From Aeromonas tecta (GTDB taxonomy: Bacteria > Pseudomonadota > Gammaproteobacteria > Enterobacterales > Aeromonadaceae): DNA of 64,000 nucleotides. Location: positions 372,786 through 436,785 of the forward strand of contig NZ_CDCA01000036.1 of the NCBI RefSeq assembly GCF_000820185.1, read 5' to 3'. Below the pieces are notes generated by a model. That model did no database searches, was not told the origin of the DNA, and worked only from the letters and a program-made list of their open reading frames with translations. Both the position numbers and the translations under genes were made by a program. Each line of letters starts with the position of its first letter. Positions within the stretch are counted from its first letter, which is position 1. This document shows positions 9,283-18,212 of this stretch, piece by piece.

Positions 9283-9898
9283 AATGGGCCTGCTCCTCGG
9301 CAGATAGTGGCAGTTGCACCCTCTGCCAGTCAGAGAAGTGAATGCGGGTCTCATCCCCCTGGCGATCGGCGATCACCAGCCAGTCCAGCTGCTTGCCGCC
9401 GCTCAGGGTGAGGCTCGCAAACACCTTGTTCAGGGGCGCCGCCAGCGGCGTCAGCACCAGGGTCCAGCCCTGCTCGGTGGAGTGAAAATCGAGGGCAAAG
9501 TAGCGGGCCAGCGCCTGCTCATCGGAACCGAACAGGGCCAGCATCATGCTGCTGAATTCCAGTAGCTGGGGATTATCGATCACCTGAACAGCCCCTTGAC
9601 CCACCTGTTGGCTCATGCGCTGGGCGGTCAGGCTCAAGGCCAGTTCGAAGGGTTGCTGTTGATGCCACCAGAGCCCCTGGCCCCGCGCCAGCAGCAGCTC
9701 GCCGCTCGCTTTCAGGGGCTGGGCAAGCCCTTCCACCTGTTTCTCCTGCTCGAAGCGGGCGCGCTGGGCTGGCTCTGCACTCAGCAGTTCGCGCACCTCT
9801 GCCTGAGTCATGGGAGTGGCCAATGCCATCCCAGGCAACAACAGCAACAGGCAGGCACAGAGCCAGTCTCCCATGCCCTTCATCAAGACTCGCCTCAT
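9272..9898 (-). CDS. apeL: Aryl-polyene LolA-like lipid carrier ApeL
   Basis: A 208-residue periplasmic protein with an N-terminal signal peptide (DWLCACLLLLLPGMALA). The mature part is LolA-like: alternating beta strands with GLWWHQQQPFELALSLTA. In APE clusters this carrier is thought to shuttle the hydrophobic product between membranes together with the MMPL protein. It overlaps apeK by four bases and apeM by about eleven. Confidence 0.85.
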   Translation of the reverse strand: MRRVLMKGMGDWLCACLLLLLPGMALATPMTQAEVRELLSAEPAQRARFEQEKQVEGLAQPLKASGELLLARGQGLWWHQQQPFELALSLTAQRMSQQVGQGAVQVIDNPQLLEFSSMMLALFGSDEQALARYFALDFHSTEQGWTLVLTPLAAPLNKVFASLTLSGGKQLDWLVIADRQGDETRIHFSDWQRVQLPLSAEEQAHFAP

Positions 9899-10320
9899 TC
9901 ATCGACCCCCAGCTTGTCGAGCAAGACCCTCGGCGAGGCGAGGCACATCTCGCCGCTCTCCTTGCTCACCGCCACCTGGATGCTGTAGCCCTTGCTGGTA
10001 CGTGTGCCGCTCTTCGCATCGAACAGCTGGTACTCGATCTTGAGGCGGTTCTGGTATTCGCACAGCCGCGCCTCAACTCGCACCTTCTGGCCAAAACGCA
10101 GGGGCGCCATGTACTTGAGGCGCAGATCGATGATGGGCCAGTGATAGCCGGAGGCTTCCATCTGGGGGTAGTTGTAATCGATAGTCTCGAGCAGGGCACA
10201 GCGCGCCAGCTCTATGTAGCGTACGTAGTGGCCGTGCCAGGCCACCGCCATCATGTCCACGTCGTGGAACGGGATCTCCACCTCGATGCTGTGGCTGATC
10301 ATCCAGGGTTCATGCTGCAT
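9895..10320 (-). CDS. apeK: Aryl-polyene acyl-ACP/CoA thioesterase ApeK (4HBT hot-dog)
   Basis: A 141-residue single hot-dog protein of the YbgC/4-hydroxybenzoyl-CoA thioesterase group. The signature FHDVDMMAVAWHGHYVRYIELAR contains the catalytic Asp of this group; only its first half is diagnostic. It presumably releases or edits aryl thioesters. It starts 41 bases after the ammonia-lyase stop and is coupled to apeL by an ATGA overlap. Confidence 0.85.
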   Translation of the reverse strand: MQHEPWMISHSIEVEIPFHDVDMMAVAWHGHYVRYIELARCALLETIDYNYPQMEASGYHWPIIDLRLKYMAPLRFGQKVRVEARLCEYQNRLKIEYQLFDAKSGTRTSKGYSIQVAVSKESGEMCLASPRVLLDKLGVDE

Positions 10321-10361
10321 AAGGGCTCTCCATTTCCATGGGATAGCGGATCATCCAGGAT

Positions 10362-11936
10362 TCACTCTGCATATGAGGTTTCCTTATAGAGATCGTAATG
10401 ACGCCCCTGCAGGCGGGCGATCAGGGCCCTGAGCTCCTGCTCGAGGGGTCTGTCTTCCACCAGGGCCGGGTGATCTTCTCTCACCGCCAGCACCATGTCG
10501 CGCAAGGGTTGGCTCAGCTCCTCCAAAGCGCATTGCTGCAGGCCGAGGCGCAGCTCGACCCCCTGCACCGCGGCCAGCAGGCAGGCGGCCCCCACCTGTT
10601 CGGTCAGGGTCAGCACCCGCAGCGCATCCCGCGCCGCTATGGTGCCCATGCTCACCTTGTCCTGGTTGTGACACTCGGTGGAGCGGGAGAAGACGCTGGC
10701 GGGCATGGTCAGCTTGAGCGCCTCCGCGGTCCAGGCGGAGACGCCGATCTGCACCGCCTTGAAGCCGTGGTTGATCATGCGACGCTCGCCGCAGGCACCG
10801 GACAGGTTGCTCGGCAGGCCGCCGTTGAACTTGCCGTCCACCAGCTGGGCCAGCTGGCGATCGAGCAAGTCGGCGAGGTTCGCCACCGCCGTCTTCATGC
10901 TGTCCATGGCCATGGCGATATGGCCACCGTAGAAGTGGCCGCCGTGCATCACGTGTTCGAAGTCGCCATCGATCAGCGGGTTATCGTTGGCGCTGTTGAG
11001 CTCGTTTTCGATAAGCTGGCGCCACCAGGGCAGGCTGTCGGCCACCACGCCGATGACGTGGGGAGCGCAGCGCAGGGAATATCTGTCCTGCAGGCGATCG
11101 CTGTGGCGCGGCAGCTCGCCGCTTTTCAGATCAGAACGCAGCCAGGCGGCGATGTTCTGCATGCCGGGGTGTGGCTTGGCCGCGAACAGCCGCTCGTCGA
11201 AGTGGAAGGCATTGCCCTCCATGGCGACACTGACCAGAGCGGTGATCCGGGTTGCCAGCTGCATCAGGTATTCGGTGCGGGCATAGGCGAGGCAGGCAAG
11301 GGCCGTCATCACGGAGGTGCCGTTCATCAGCGCCAACCCCTCTTTCGGGCGCAGCCGCAGGGGCGACACTCCCAATTCGGCATAGACGTCTGCGGTGCTG
11401 GCGAGCCGGCCGTCCCGATAGAGCTCACGCTCCCCCACCAGCACGGCGGCCACGTAGGATAGCGGGGTGAGATCGCCGCTGGCCCCGACCGATCCTTCCT
11501 GCGGGATGCGCGGGATCAGATCCTGCTCCAGCAGCCAGCAGAGCCGCTCCAACAGCGCAGGACTGACCCCGGAGACGCCCTGTGCCAGGGAGCAGAGGCG
11601 GGTGGTCAACACGGCGCGCCCGGCTGTTACGTCGAGATCTTCCCCCAGGCCACAGCCGTGGAAACGGGTCAGGTGCAGAGGCAGCTCGGCCACCAGGGCG
11701 GGGGGCACGGCCCGGGTCACGGAGTCGCCGTAACCCGTGGTCACCCCGTAGATGACCCCTTCTTCGGCCAGCAGGCGATCGAGAAAATCTGCGCCACGCT
11801 GGATGCGGGCCATAAAGGCAGGATCCGGGTTGAGCACGGGTCTGGCGCGCCCCTCGGCCAGGGCCACGACCTGCTCTATGGTGAGCCTGTCAGCACCGAA
11901 GGTGACCTGGGGAGAAGGAGTATCACTGTTCATCAT
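10362..11936 (-). CDS. Aromatic amino acid ammonia-lyase (HAL/PAL/TAL family) of the APE cluster
   Basis: A 524-residue enzyme that forms its MIO electrophile from the Ala-Ser-Gly at 152-154 (GSVGASGDLTPLSY). The N-terminal catalytic Tyr is in YGVTTGYG near 63-70. Family members eliminate ammonia from His, Phe or Tyr. Within an APE cluster the likely product is a cinnamate-type starter such as 4-coumarate. The two residues at the known selectivity site read Phe92-His93, which is neither the Ser-His of typical HAL nor the His-Leu of Rhodobacter TAL, so the substrate cannot be fixed from sequence. It overlaps apeJ by 14 bases. Confidence 0.9.
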   Translation of the reverse strand: MMNSDTPSPQVTFGADRLTIEQVVALAEGRARPVLNPDPAFMARIQRGADFLDRLLAEEGVIYGVTTGYGDSVTRAVPPALVAELPLHLTRFHGCGLGEDLDVTAGRAVLTTRLCSLAQGVSGVSPALLERLCWLLEQDLIPRIPQEGSVGASGDLTPLSYVAAVLVGERELYRDGRLASTADVYAELGVSPLRLRPKEGLALMNGTSVMTALACLAYARTEYLMQLATRITALVSVAMEGNAFHFDERLFAAKPHPGMQNIAAWLRSDLKSGELPRHSDRLQDRYSLRCAPHVIGVVADSLPWWRQLIENELNSANDNPLIDGDFEHVMHGGHFYGGHIAMAMDSMKTAVANLADLLDRQLAQLVDGKFNGGLPSNLSGACGERRMINHGFKAVQIGVSAWTAEALKLTMPASVFSRSTECHNQDKVSMGTIAARDALRVLTLTEQVGAACLLAAVQGVELRLGLQQCALEELSQPLRDMVLAVREDHPALVEDRPLEQELRALIARLQGRHYDLYKETSYAE

Positions 11937-13614
11937 GAGTTAGCTGCCAAAAATAGAAGAAATTGAACCAGTCCAGCGGCGCGCGCAGGCAGTGGTGCTG
12001 CAAACGGTCGGCATAGGCCTGCACCCAATGGCGCAGGGCCGCCTCCCGCTCGGCGCGAGGTAGCAGCAGCCGCTCGGCGAAGGGCTCGAAATGGACCCGA
12101 AAACGCCCCTGCTCCTTGAGACCGAACATCAGATAGACGGGGCAGGCCAAGACACTCGCCAGGGCGAAGGGCCCCAGTGGGAAGGGCGCTGGCGCGCCGA
12201 GGAAATCGGCCCAGACCACCCGTTTCTCCCGGGTCACCGAGGTGCGATCCCCAACGATCACCACCCACTCTCCCGCGTCTATCTTCTCCTTGAGCAGGAT
12301 GGCGGTGTCCGCCCCCATCTCCTGCACCTGGATGAGATTGATGTTGGAATCCGGATTGACCTGCTTGAGCAGGGCATTGAAGCGAGCCGCGTGGCGAGTA
12401 AACACCAGGGCATTGATGCGCACCTGACCGTCCCGAGTGCCGAGCGCCCGGCACAGTTCGAGATCGCCAAGATGGGAGCCAAGCAGCAGCAGGCCACGAC
12501 CGCTGGCCAGGGCCGCCTTGTGGTGCTCGCGCCCCACCAGTTCGATGTCGGAGAGCGGTATGTCGCCGCGCCAACCCGCCAGCTTGTCCAGCGCAGCCTC
12601 ACCAAAGCGCAGGAAGTGTCGAAAGCTGGTTCTCGGCTCTGGAGGCAAGGCCACCCCCTGCTCGGCGGAAAAAGCCTCGAGCCGCGCCAGGTACTGCTTG
12701 GAGGCCGCCCGCTGGCGGCGTCCGGTCAGCCAGAAGTAACCGATGACGGGATAGAGCAGCGCCTTGAAACCCGCCCGCCCCAGCAGTCGATAGCTGGCCA
12801 GCATGATCTGCATGCCCAAGATCGAACCACGCTCAGGGGTACGCGACCAGTGCTGCTTGCCCTGCTGCCAGAGCCGGGCCGGCAAGCCCAGCAGCTTGCG
12901 GCAAAGATCCCATAGCAGGCGGCACACCAGCCGGGTGTGCATCCAGGAGATGTCCACATTGTCCTGCCAGAGGCGAAAATGGGAGCTGCCATCCTCGGGG
13001 TAGATGACCCGGGTCGGCACAAAGCGCATCGGCACCCCGCGCCAGTAAAGCCGCACCATTATCTCGGTATCAAAATCCATCCGCCGACCGAGGCGCACCT
13101 CATCGAGCAGGGCGCAGCTCGCCGCCAAGGGGTAGACCCGAAAGCCGCACATACTGTCCTTGATGGCGAAAGAGAGGGTCTCTATCCAAACCCAGACATG
13201 GGTGATGTAGCGGCCATAGAGGCGCCCCTTGGGCACAGAATCATCGTAGAGGGGCTGCCCCGAGACGAGGGCATCGGGCTGGCGTTCGGCCTCGGCCAGC
13301 AGACGCGGCACATCGGACAAGTCGTGCTGGCCGTCCGCGTCTATCTGCACCCCGTGACTGAACCCCTGCGCCAGGGCGGTCTTGAGCCCGGTGGTCACGG
13401 CGGCGCCCTTGCCGAGGTTGTGGGGGTGGCGCAGCAGGGTAATCCACCCCTTGTGAGTTTCTGTCAGGGCATCCAGCGCCGCGGCGGCCGCGGGTTCGCT
13501 GCCATCGTCCACCAGCAGGCAAGGCAGCCCCAGGGGCTGCAGCTCGGCCAACACCCCGGCCAGCGGCGCAGAATGGTTGTAACAGGGGATGATGAGGCAG
13601 GGCTTCAGGGGCAT
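11923..13614 (-). CDS. apeJ: Aryl-polyene bifunctional glycosyltransferase/acyltransferase ApeJ
   Basis: A 563-residue fusion. Residues 1 to about 240 are a GT2 glycosyltransferase (LIIPCYNHSAPL, LLVDDGSEP, and the metal/substrate motif QIDADGQHD). The second half resembles LpxL/HtrB-type acyltransferases (LLLLGSHLGDLELCRAL, VVIVGDRTSV). In APE pathways this protein helps attach the polyene to its sugar/lipid anchor. The ATG at 13614 lies inside the end of apeH-I and matches the natural GT2 N-terminus. The frame stays open another 120 codons upstream, but that part is the shadow of the neighbour. Confidence 0.88.
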   Translation of the reverse strand: MPLKPCLIIPCYNHSAPLAGVLAELQPLGLPCLLVDDGSEPAAAAALDALTETHKGWITLLRHPHNLGKGAAVTTGLKTALAQGFSHGVQIDADGQHDLSDVPRLLAEAERQPDALVSGQPLYDDSVPKGRLYGRYITHVWVWIETLSFAIKDSMCGFRVYPLAASCALLDEVRLGRRMDFDTEIMVRLYWRGVPMRFVPTRVIYPEDGSSHFRLWQDNVDISWMHTRLVCRLLWDLCRKLLGLPARLWQQGKQHWSRTPERGSILGMQIMLASYRLLGRAGFKALLYPVIGYFWLTGRRQRAASKQYLARLEAFSAEQGVALPPEPRTSFRHFLRFGEAALDKLAGWRGDIPLSDIELVGREHHKAALASGRGLLLLGSHLGDLELCRALGTRDGQVRINALVFTRHAARFNALLKQVNPDSNINLIQVQEMGADTAILLKEKIDAGEWVVIVGDRTSVTREKRVVWADFLGAPAPFPLGPFALASVLACPVYLMFGLKEQGRFRVHFEPFAERLLLPRAEREAALRHWVQAYADRLQHHCLRAPLDWFNFFYFWQLTHDEQ

Positions 13615-15368
13615 AGCCGCACCCGACCGCTGCTGGCATGCTCGTCCCCGAGCCGGTAGCTGAACAGCAGCTGGCCCTTGTCCGCCAGCCAGTTCAGGTG
13701 CAGCTCGCACTCCTGGCCCGGTCGCAACGGCCGCTGGAACTTGAGCTGGCTCATGCCCGCGAACTCGCCCGTCAGGCCTGGCAGCTGGCGGCCATAATGC
13801 ATGGCCCAGTGCACCTGAGTCACCCCAGGCAACAAGGGTGCGCCGGGGAAGTGGCCGCGAAACCAGGGCAAGGCCGGATCCAGGTGCAGGCGCAGCACCA
13901 GTACGTCCCCCTGCCAATGCTGTTCGAGCTGTGTGGGAAGTCCGCTGGTTTGTATGGCGTCGACACCATAGTGACTCATCTGCCAAGAGGCGGATTCGGT
14001 GGAATTAATATCTATGGAAACCTCATCAAACAGTGCCTTCAACTGCCCCCAGGGGCGCTTCCCCTGACTGTTGAGGGGCAACTCGGTCAGCAAGCGCAGC
14101 CGGCGTGGCAAGGCCACCGGCTCGAGCCAGGCCCTCAGTTGCTCGCGCAGGGCGATGAGAAAACGGCCCTGCCCCAGCGCCTGCCACTGGGCCTGCCCCG
14201 CGTCAGTCAATACCAGTACGGCGCCAAGCTGTTGCCTGCCCGCCAATGTCAGCGGCAACACGGCCGCCGCCACCACCCAGGGCAGGGCCTGCAGCCGCGC
14301 CTCTACCTCATCGAGGGAGATCCGCTTCTCTTCAATTTTGACCACCCTGTCCCCGCGCCCCAGTAGATGAAAACCGGACTCGCATAGGCGGATACGATCG
14401 ACGCAGAGCAGAGGCTTGTCATCAGGCAGGTAGGGGGAGCTCAGCAGCAGCTGGTCCTCTGCCCCCAGCGCTATCTCTATGCCCGGCATGGGCTGCCAGG
14501 GGGTGTCGGCTTGCGGGCTCTGGCGCCAGGCGATGCCGCCAGTCTCGCTGCTGCCAAACACCTCCACCGGCAGTTGGCCAAACAGCCGCTCGCTTTGGTG
14601 CGCATCCGCCAGTGCGAGGGGGCCGCCGGAGGAGACGATCAGGGTGCAACCTTGGACGGTAATCTCTGGATCGAGCCGACCGAGGAAGGCTGGAGAGGCG
14701 ATCAGCGCCCATCGACCAGGCTGGCGCTGCAACTGCTCGGGGTAGAGGGTCAAAGTGCGGGCAAAGGGCACCCGCAGCACCAGGGGCAACAAGATGCGAA
14801 ACAGCAGACCATAGATGTGCTGATGGCTGACGCTCGCCAGCAGGTGAGCCCCGGCGAGCCGCTCGCCCCAGAGGCTGATCAATACCCTCAGCTCGGCATC
14901 GAGCTGATACCAGGCCTTGGGAATGGCCTTGGGCTCACCGGTGGAACCCGAGGTGAACAGGGTCAGCTGCAGTGCACCAGGCGCCGGCCAGCGCCGGGCG
15001 TTTGCCTCGGCACTGGCCGCCAGCGGCAGTTGCAACCAGGGGTGGCCAAGCTCACCCAGTGCCTCACTGTCGGTCAGGATGCCGTCGAAATCGTCACTCT
15101 GCTCGGCCAGGGCGGCAGGGCGCTGATGGCCGGGCAGGATGGCCTCCCGCCCCGTCAGGGCGCAGGCGAGCAGGGCCTGTGCAAACAGCAGGCTGTCTTC
15201 GAAGCAGAGCGCCCAGCGCCGGGCCGGCAGCTGTGCCAATTGGCTAGCCAGCGCCTCGGCGCCAAGGCGAAGGCTACCGAACGTTGCGTCCCCCCGGGGG
15301 CCGAAGGCCACTGGCTCGTCGTCGGCTCGCCCCCAGATGGCAGCGAGCAGGTTCGTTGGCCCCCTCAT
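13605..15368 (-). CDS. apeH: Aryl-polyene acyl-AMP ligase fused to thioester dehydratase (ApeH-ApeI)
   Basis: A 587-residue two-domain enzyme. The first 450 or so residues are an AMP-forming ligase: LFTSGSTGEPKAIPK (phosphate loop), VFGSSETGG, LLGRGDRVVKIEEK, and the terminal catalytic Lys in NSQGKRPWG. It should load the aryl acid onto an ACP. The last 100 or so residues are an ApeI-like hot-dog with FRGHFPGAPLLPGV, carrying the dehydratase His. ApeH and ApeI are often separate genes; here they share one frame with a short linker. It overlaps apeG by four bases. Confidence 0.9.
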   Translation of the reverse strand: MRGPTNLLAAIWGRADDEPVAFGPRGDATFGSLRLGAEALASQLAQLPARRWALCFEDSLLFAQALLACALTGREAILPGHQRPAALAEQSDDFDGILTDSEALGELGHPWLQLPLAASAEANARRWPAPGALQLTLFTSGSTGEPKAIPKAWYQLDAELRVLISLWGERLAGAHLLASVSHQHIYGLLFRILLPLVLRVPFARTLTLYPEQLQRQPGRWALIASPAFLGRLDPEITVQGCTLIVSSGGPLALADAHQSERLFGQLPVEVFGSSETGGIAWRQSPQADTPWQPMPGIEIALGAEDQLLLSSPYLPDDKPLLCVDRIRLCESGFHLLGRGDRVVKIEEKRISLDEVEARLQALPWVVAAAVLPLTLAGRQQLGAVLVLTDAGQAQWQALGQGRFLIALREQLRAWLEPVALPRRLRLLTELPLNSQGKRPWGQLKALFDEVSIDINSTESASWQMSHYGVDAIQTSGLPTQLEQHWQGDVLVLRLHLDPALPWFRGHFPGAPLLPGVTQVHWAMHYGRQLPGLTGEFAGMSQLKFQRPLRPGQECELHLNWLADKGQLLFSYRLGDEHASSGRVRLCP

Positions 15369-15931
15369 GATACAAAACGCCGTTTAACCTGGCAGCGCAC
15401 CAGATACTCGCCCCCCATCAAGATGCCCATTAACAGGTAGCTGACCAGACCGTTGTAGAGGCTCCAGATCGCGAGATCCCCGTGCCAGATAGTAGCGGCA
15501 GCCAGGCCGCCGTTGAGCACGAAAAAACCACACCAGACTTGGGTCACGGTGCGGGTGTAGCGCACCCCGGCGGGAGGCAGCTCGGGGTCGGTCAGGCGGG
15601 CGAGACGCTCCACCAGGCTCATGGGCTGAGTCAGGCTCCAGCCAAACAGGCAGAGCAGCGCCAGGGAGACGGCAAGGGGGTAGTAGAGCAGCCAGTGCTG
15701 GGCCGAGAAGAGGGCACTCAGTCCCGTCAATAGCAGGCCGACACAGGCCAGCAGGCGGCCGAGCAGCAACCACTCGCGCACCGGGGCAACCCCGGGCAAG
15801 AGGCGCAGGGAGAAGGTCACCAGCAGAATAGCTAGCAAGGCGGAGCCGCCCCAATGGGTCAGGCCCCAGTAGACGGCAAGGGGATAGAGCAGCAGCAGGC
15901 CGCCCGCCAGCAGGGAGAGCAGGCGCATCAT
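15365..15931 (-). CDS. apeG: Aryl-polyene cluster membrane protein ApeG (COG4648-like)
   Basis: A 188-residue integral membrane protein with roughly five or six hydrophobic segments. It begins LLSLLAGGLLLLYPLAVYWG and ends with a basic tail (RCQVKRRF). This COG4648-type protein is a constant member of APE clusters. No biochemical role is established; it may anchor or organise the synthase. It lies nine bases after apeF and is coupled to apeH-I by ATGA. Confidence 0.8.
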   Translation of the reverse strand: MMRLLSLLAGGLLLLYPLAVYWGLTHWGGSALLAILLVTFSLRLLPGVAPVREWLLLGRLLACVGLLLTGLSALFSAQHWLLYYPLAVSLALLCLFGWSLTQPMSLVERLARLTDPELPPAGVRYTRTVTQVWCGFFVLNGGLAAATIWHGDLAIWSLYNGLVSYLLMGILMGGEYLVRCQVKRRFVS

Positions 15932-15940
15932 GACAGCAGA

Positions 15941-16189
15941 TCAGGCATGGTTCATCAGGCGATCGACCGCATCGACCACGTCGGCGACGCTGCGCACCGA
16001 CTTGAACTCCTCGGGTTTGATCTTCTTGCCGGTGAGTTTTTGCAGGTGCACCACCAGATCGATGGCATCTATGCTGTCGAGCTCCAGATCCTGATAGAGC
16101 TGGGCATCCAGGGTGACGGCGTCTTCATCCACCTCGAACAGCTCGACCAGGGTTGCCTTCACCTTGGTAAAAATGTCGTCTTTATTCAT
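15941..16189 (-). CDS. apeF: Aryl-polyene acyl carrier protein ApeF
   Basis: An 82-residue acidic ACP. The phosphopantetheine attachment Ser lies in DLELDSIDAIDL. GAGGAG upstream points to the ATG at 16189; a GTG one codon earlier is also in frame. Two ACPs (ApeE and ApeF) in tandem are typical of APE clusters, one usually for starter loading and the other for extension. Confidence 0.93.
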   Translation of the reverse strand: MNKDDIFTKVKATLVELFEVDEDAVTLDAQLYQDLELDSIDAIDLVVHLQKLTGKKIKPEEFKSVRSVADVVDAVDRLMNHA

Positions 16190-16213
16190 CACGATATCTC
16201 CTCGATGGCGGGA

Positions 16214-16468
16214 TCAGGCCTGAGACTGGATCAGGGCAACCAGGGCCTTGACACTGGCAAAGTGACGACGGGTATTCTCGTCATCGGCGGAGAGCACTAT
16301 GCCGTAGCGGCCCTTGATGGCGAGCCCCAGCTCCAGCGCATCGATGGAGTCCAGCCCCAGACCATCGCCAAACAGGGGAGCCTGGCTGTCAATGTCATCC
16401 GGGGTCAGGCCTTCCAGATTCAGGCTGTCGATGATGAGTTGTTTTATCTCTTGTTGCAGGTCTTGCAT
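16214..16468 (-). CDS. apeE: Aryl-polyene acyl carrier protein ApeE
   Basis: An 84-residue ACP with the modification Ser in GDGLGLDSIDALELGL. I placed the start at 16468 because GGAAGAG lies just upstream. The frame remains open for 69 more codons, but that part overlaps the acyltransferase gene and is not ACP-like. It follows apeD by 17 bases. Confidence 0.92.
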   Translation of the reverse strand: MQDLQQEIKQLIIDSLNLEGLTPDDIDSQAPLFGDGLGLDSIDALELGLAIKGRYGIVLSADDENTRRHFASVKALVALIQSQA

Positions 16469-16485
16469 TGCTCTTCCATAGGCTG

Positions 16486-17244
16486 TCATGGGGTCCCGGA
16501 TTGCAGGACCCGGGTAAGAAACCGGGTTAACTGGCGAGCGGCCAGTGCGCTGCCTTGCTCGCCGTCGACCAGCTCGGCGGGAGTGATCTGCGGCAAAAAT
16601 TCCAGGGTGAAGCAGGGCTTGTTCTTCGGGGTTTGGAACCACTTGTCCTGCTTGGTGAGGAAGCGCTCGCTGCAATGAATGCGCACGGGCTGCAGCGGCA
16701 CCTGGCCACGCAGTGCGAGCTGGGCCGCACCTCGCTGCAACCGGACTGGCTCACCCGGCATGGTGCGGGTGCCTTCCGGAAAGACCAGCAGCAGGCCCCC
16801 CTGGCGAACTCGATCGATGCAGCGCGGCAACAGCTGCTGCGCGTCCCCATTGGGAATGTAGTCGGCGGCTCGCACCACGCCACCGAGAAACGGATTATGC
16901 CATAAAGCCCGCTTGACGATGCAATCGCACACCGGCAGCTCGGCGGCCAGGATCACATAGTCGAGCAGGCTCGGGTGGTTGGCCACCACCAGGGCGCCGC
17001 GCAGGGAGGACGGCATGCCGCTCACCCGATAATCAAGCACCCCCAACCCCTTCAGCATGCCCATGAACAGGCGAAAACTCTGCTTGATGCTAGCCTGCGC
17101 CAGGATGCGACGCCGCTCCCCCCGCAGGCAGAGCGCCAGCAGCGGAAACCAGCAGAGGCTGAGCAGCAAACCGCCAATGCCAAACAGGGCAAAACCGAGG
17201 GCGGTACCGATCAGCCGCCAGAGCCGGTTCAACAGCGCCGCCAT
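16486..17244 (-). CDS. apeD: Aryl-polyene lysophospholipid-type acyltransferase ApeD
   Basis: A 252-residue PlsC-family membrane-bound acyltransferase. An N-terminal hydrophobic segment is followed by the NHPSLLD motif (HX4D catalytic pair) and VFPEGTRT (phosphate/acceptor binding). It probably acylates the anchor of the aryl polyene. AGGAG five bases before the ATG at 17244 supports that start, which overlaps the apeC end by 16 bases. Confidence 0.9.
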   Translation of the reverse strand: MAALLNRLWRLIGTALGFALFGIGGLLLSLCWFPLLALCLRGERRRILAQASIKQSFRLFMGMLKGLGVLDYRVSGMPSSLRGALVVANHPSLLDYVILAAELPVCDCIVKRALWHNPFLGGVVRAADYIPNGDAQQLLPRCIDRVRQGGLLLVFPEGTRTMPGEPVRLQRGAAQLALRGQVPLQPVRIHCSERFLTKQDKWFQTPKNKPCFTLEFLPQITPAELVDGEQGSALAARQLTRFLTRVLQSGTP

Positions 17245-17951
17245 ACCCACTCCTGACGGCCGTCGCCCAGCAGACAGATTGATTGCTGTAACAGATGCGC
17301 TCGCCAGAATGCCAGCGGCTGGGGCAACTCGGGAGAGTGAGTGGCAACCCCTTGTCCCTCGCAGTGCCAGCGCTCGCCCTTTGCAGCCTCTTCATTGCCC
17401 AGTACCAGCGCCAACGCATAAGGCGGCGTGGCAGGGAGCCAGGGGTGATGAAAGGCCGGGATCTCTCCTTCGAACGCCACCAGCAGTACCCGTTTATAGC
17501 CGGCGTGCAGGTTGGCGATGGCCTCGGTCAGTCCCGCCATCAGGCTCCCCTCTCCTGCCGCGATGGAACTCATGGGCAGCGCCGCCTTGCCCTGGATGGA
17601 GCAGAGCCCGGCCGCCGTGTTGTGCACCGACATGGAAAAATCCGTGGGAGAGAGGGGTTTGCCCGCCGCCAGGCCCTGCAGCAGCGTCATGGAGCGAGCC
17701 AGCTCACCGTGGCGGCTGACGAAGATGGCGTTGTCGATGGGATGGCGGGTCAGCATCTCCAGACCGAGCTGCACCGCGAGGCGGGCACCGGCACTGAGAC
17801 GGCGGGCCATCATCATGGGGATCAAGGGGGTGGCAGGCAGCGCGGGAATGGGCTCGGGCCACCGCGCCGCTTTGGCCCATAGCTGCCATTGACTGGCTTG
17901 CTCCAGTCCAGGAGAGAGCGCCTGCGCATCAAGGAGTGAAAATGAGAGCAT
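17229..17951 (-). CDS. apeC: Aryl-polyene beta-ketoacyl synthase chain-length factor ApeC
   Basis: A 240-residue shortened ketosynthase-like protein. It keeps the fold segments (FVSRHGELARS, SVHNTAAGLCSIQ, YKRVLLVAFEGE) but lacks the Cys-His-His catalytic set at the usual places. This fits a chain-length factor partnering ApeO. It is the first gene of the long leftward operon, so its upstream region carries the main promoter. Confidence 0.88.
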   Translation of the reverse strand: MLSFSLLDAQALSPGLEQASQWQLWAKAARWPEPIPALPATPLIPMMMARRLSAGARLAVQLGLEMLTRHPIDNAIFVSRHGELARSMTLLQGLAAGKPLSPTDFSMSVHNTAAGLCSIQGKAALPMSSIAAGEGSLMAGLTEAIANLHAGYKRVLLVAFEGEIPAFHHPWLPATPPYALALVLGNEEAAKGERWHCEGQGVATHSPELPQPLAFWRAHLLQQSICLLGDGRQEWVWRRC

Positions 17952-18212
17952 GATAGCGGCGTTCTGTCCTTTTTCGGCGCGAGAATTCTTTACATATAAT
18001 AAATGACTTGCTCAATATCGGCACGACAAAAACATGAGCAAACAATAGCCAATCCGTTATGACTATTAATTTTTTGGCATAATAACATTATTTTTTTAAA
18101 AAAGTAGATCCCCTCACATATAACTTATTGCATCAAATCATATTTTATTGAAAATACCCTGGCGGTGATGTCTCATCGCCTTGCCTCTTGAATTTAGTAC
18201 CGGAGAAAAATA
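17952..18212. promoter_or_regulatory. Divergent promoter region of the aryl-polyene cluster
   Basis: This AT-rich 261-base region separates apeC (leftward) and apeA (rightward) and must drive all APE genes. The centre is very AT-rich (runs of A and T near 18070-18110). No regulator gene sits beside the cluster and I cannot assign an operator with confidence. Confidence 0.6.

Noticed and set aside
13615..13986. Extended N-terminus for apeJ
   Set aside because: The extra residues are an out-of-frame reading of the ApeI domain; the GT2 domain starts exactly at the ATG at 13614.
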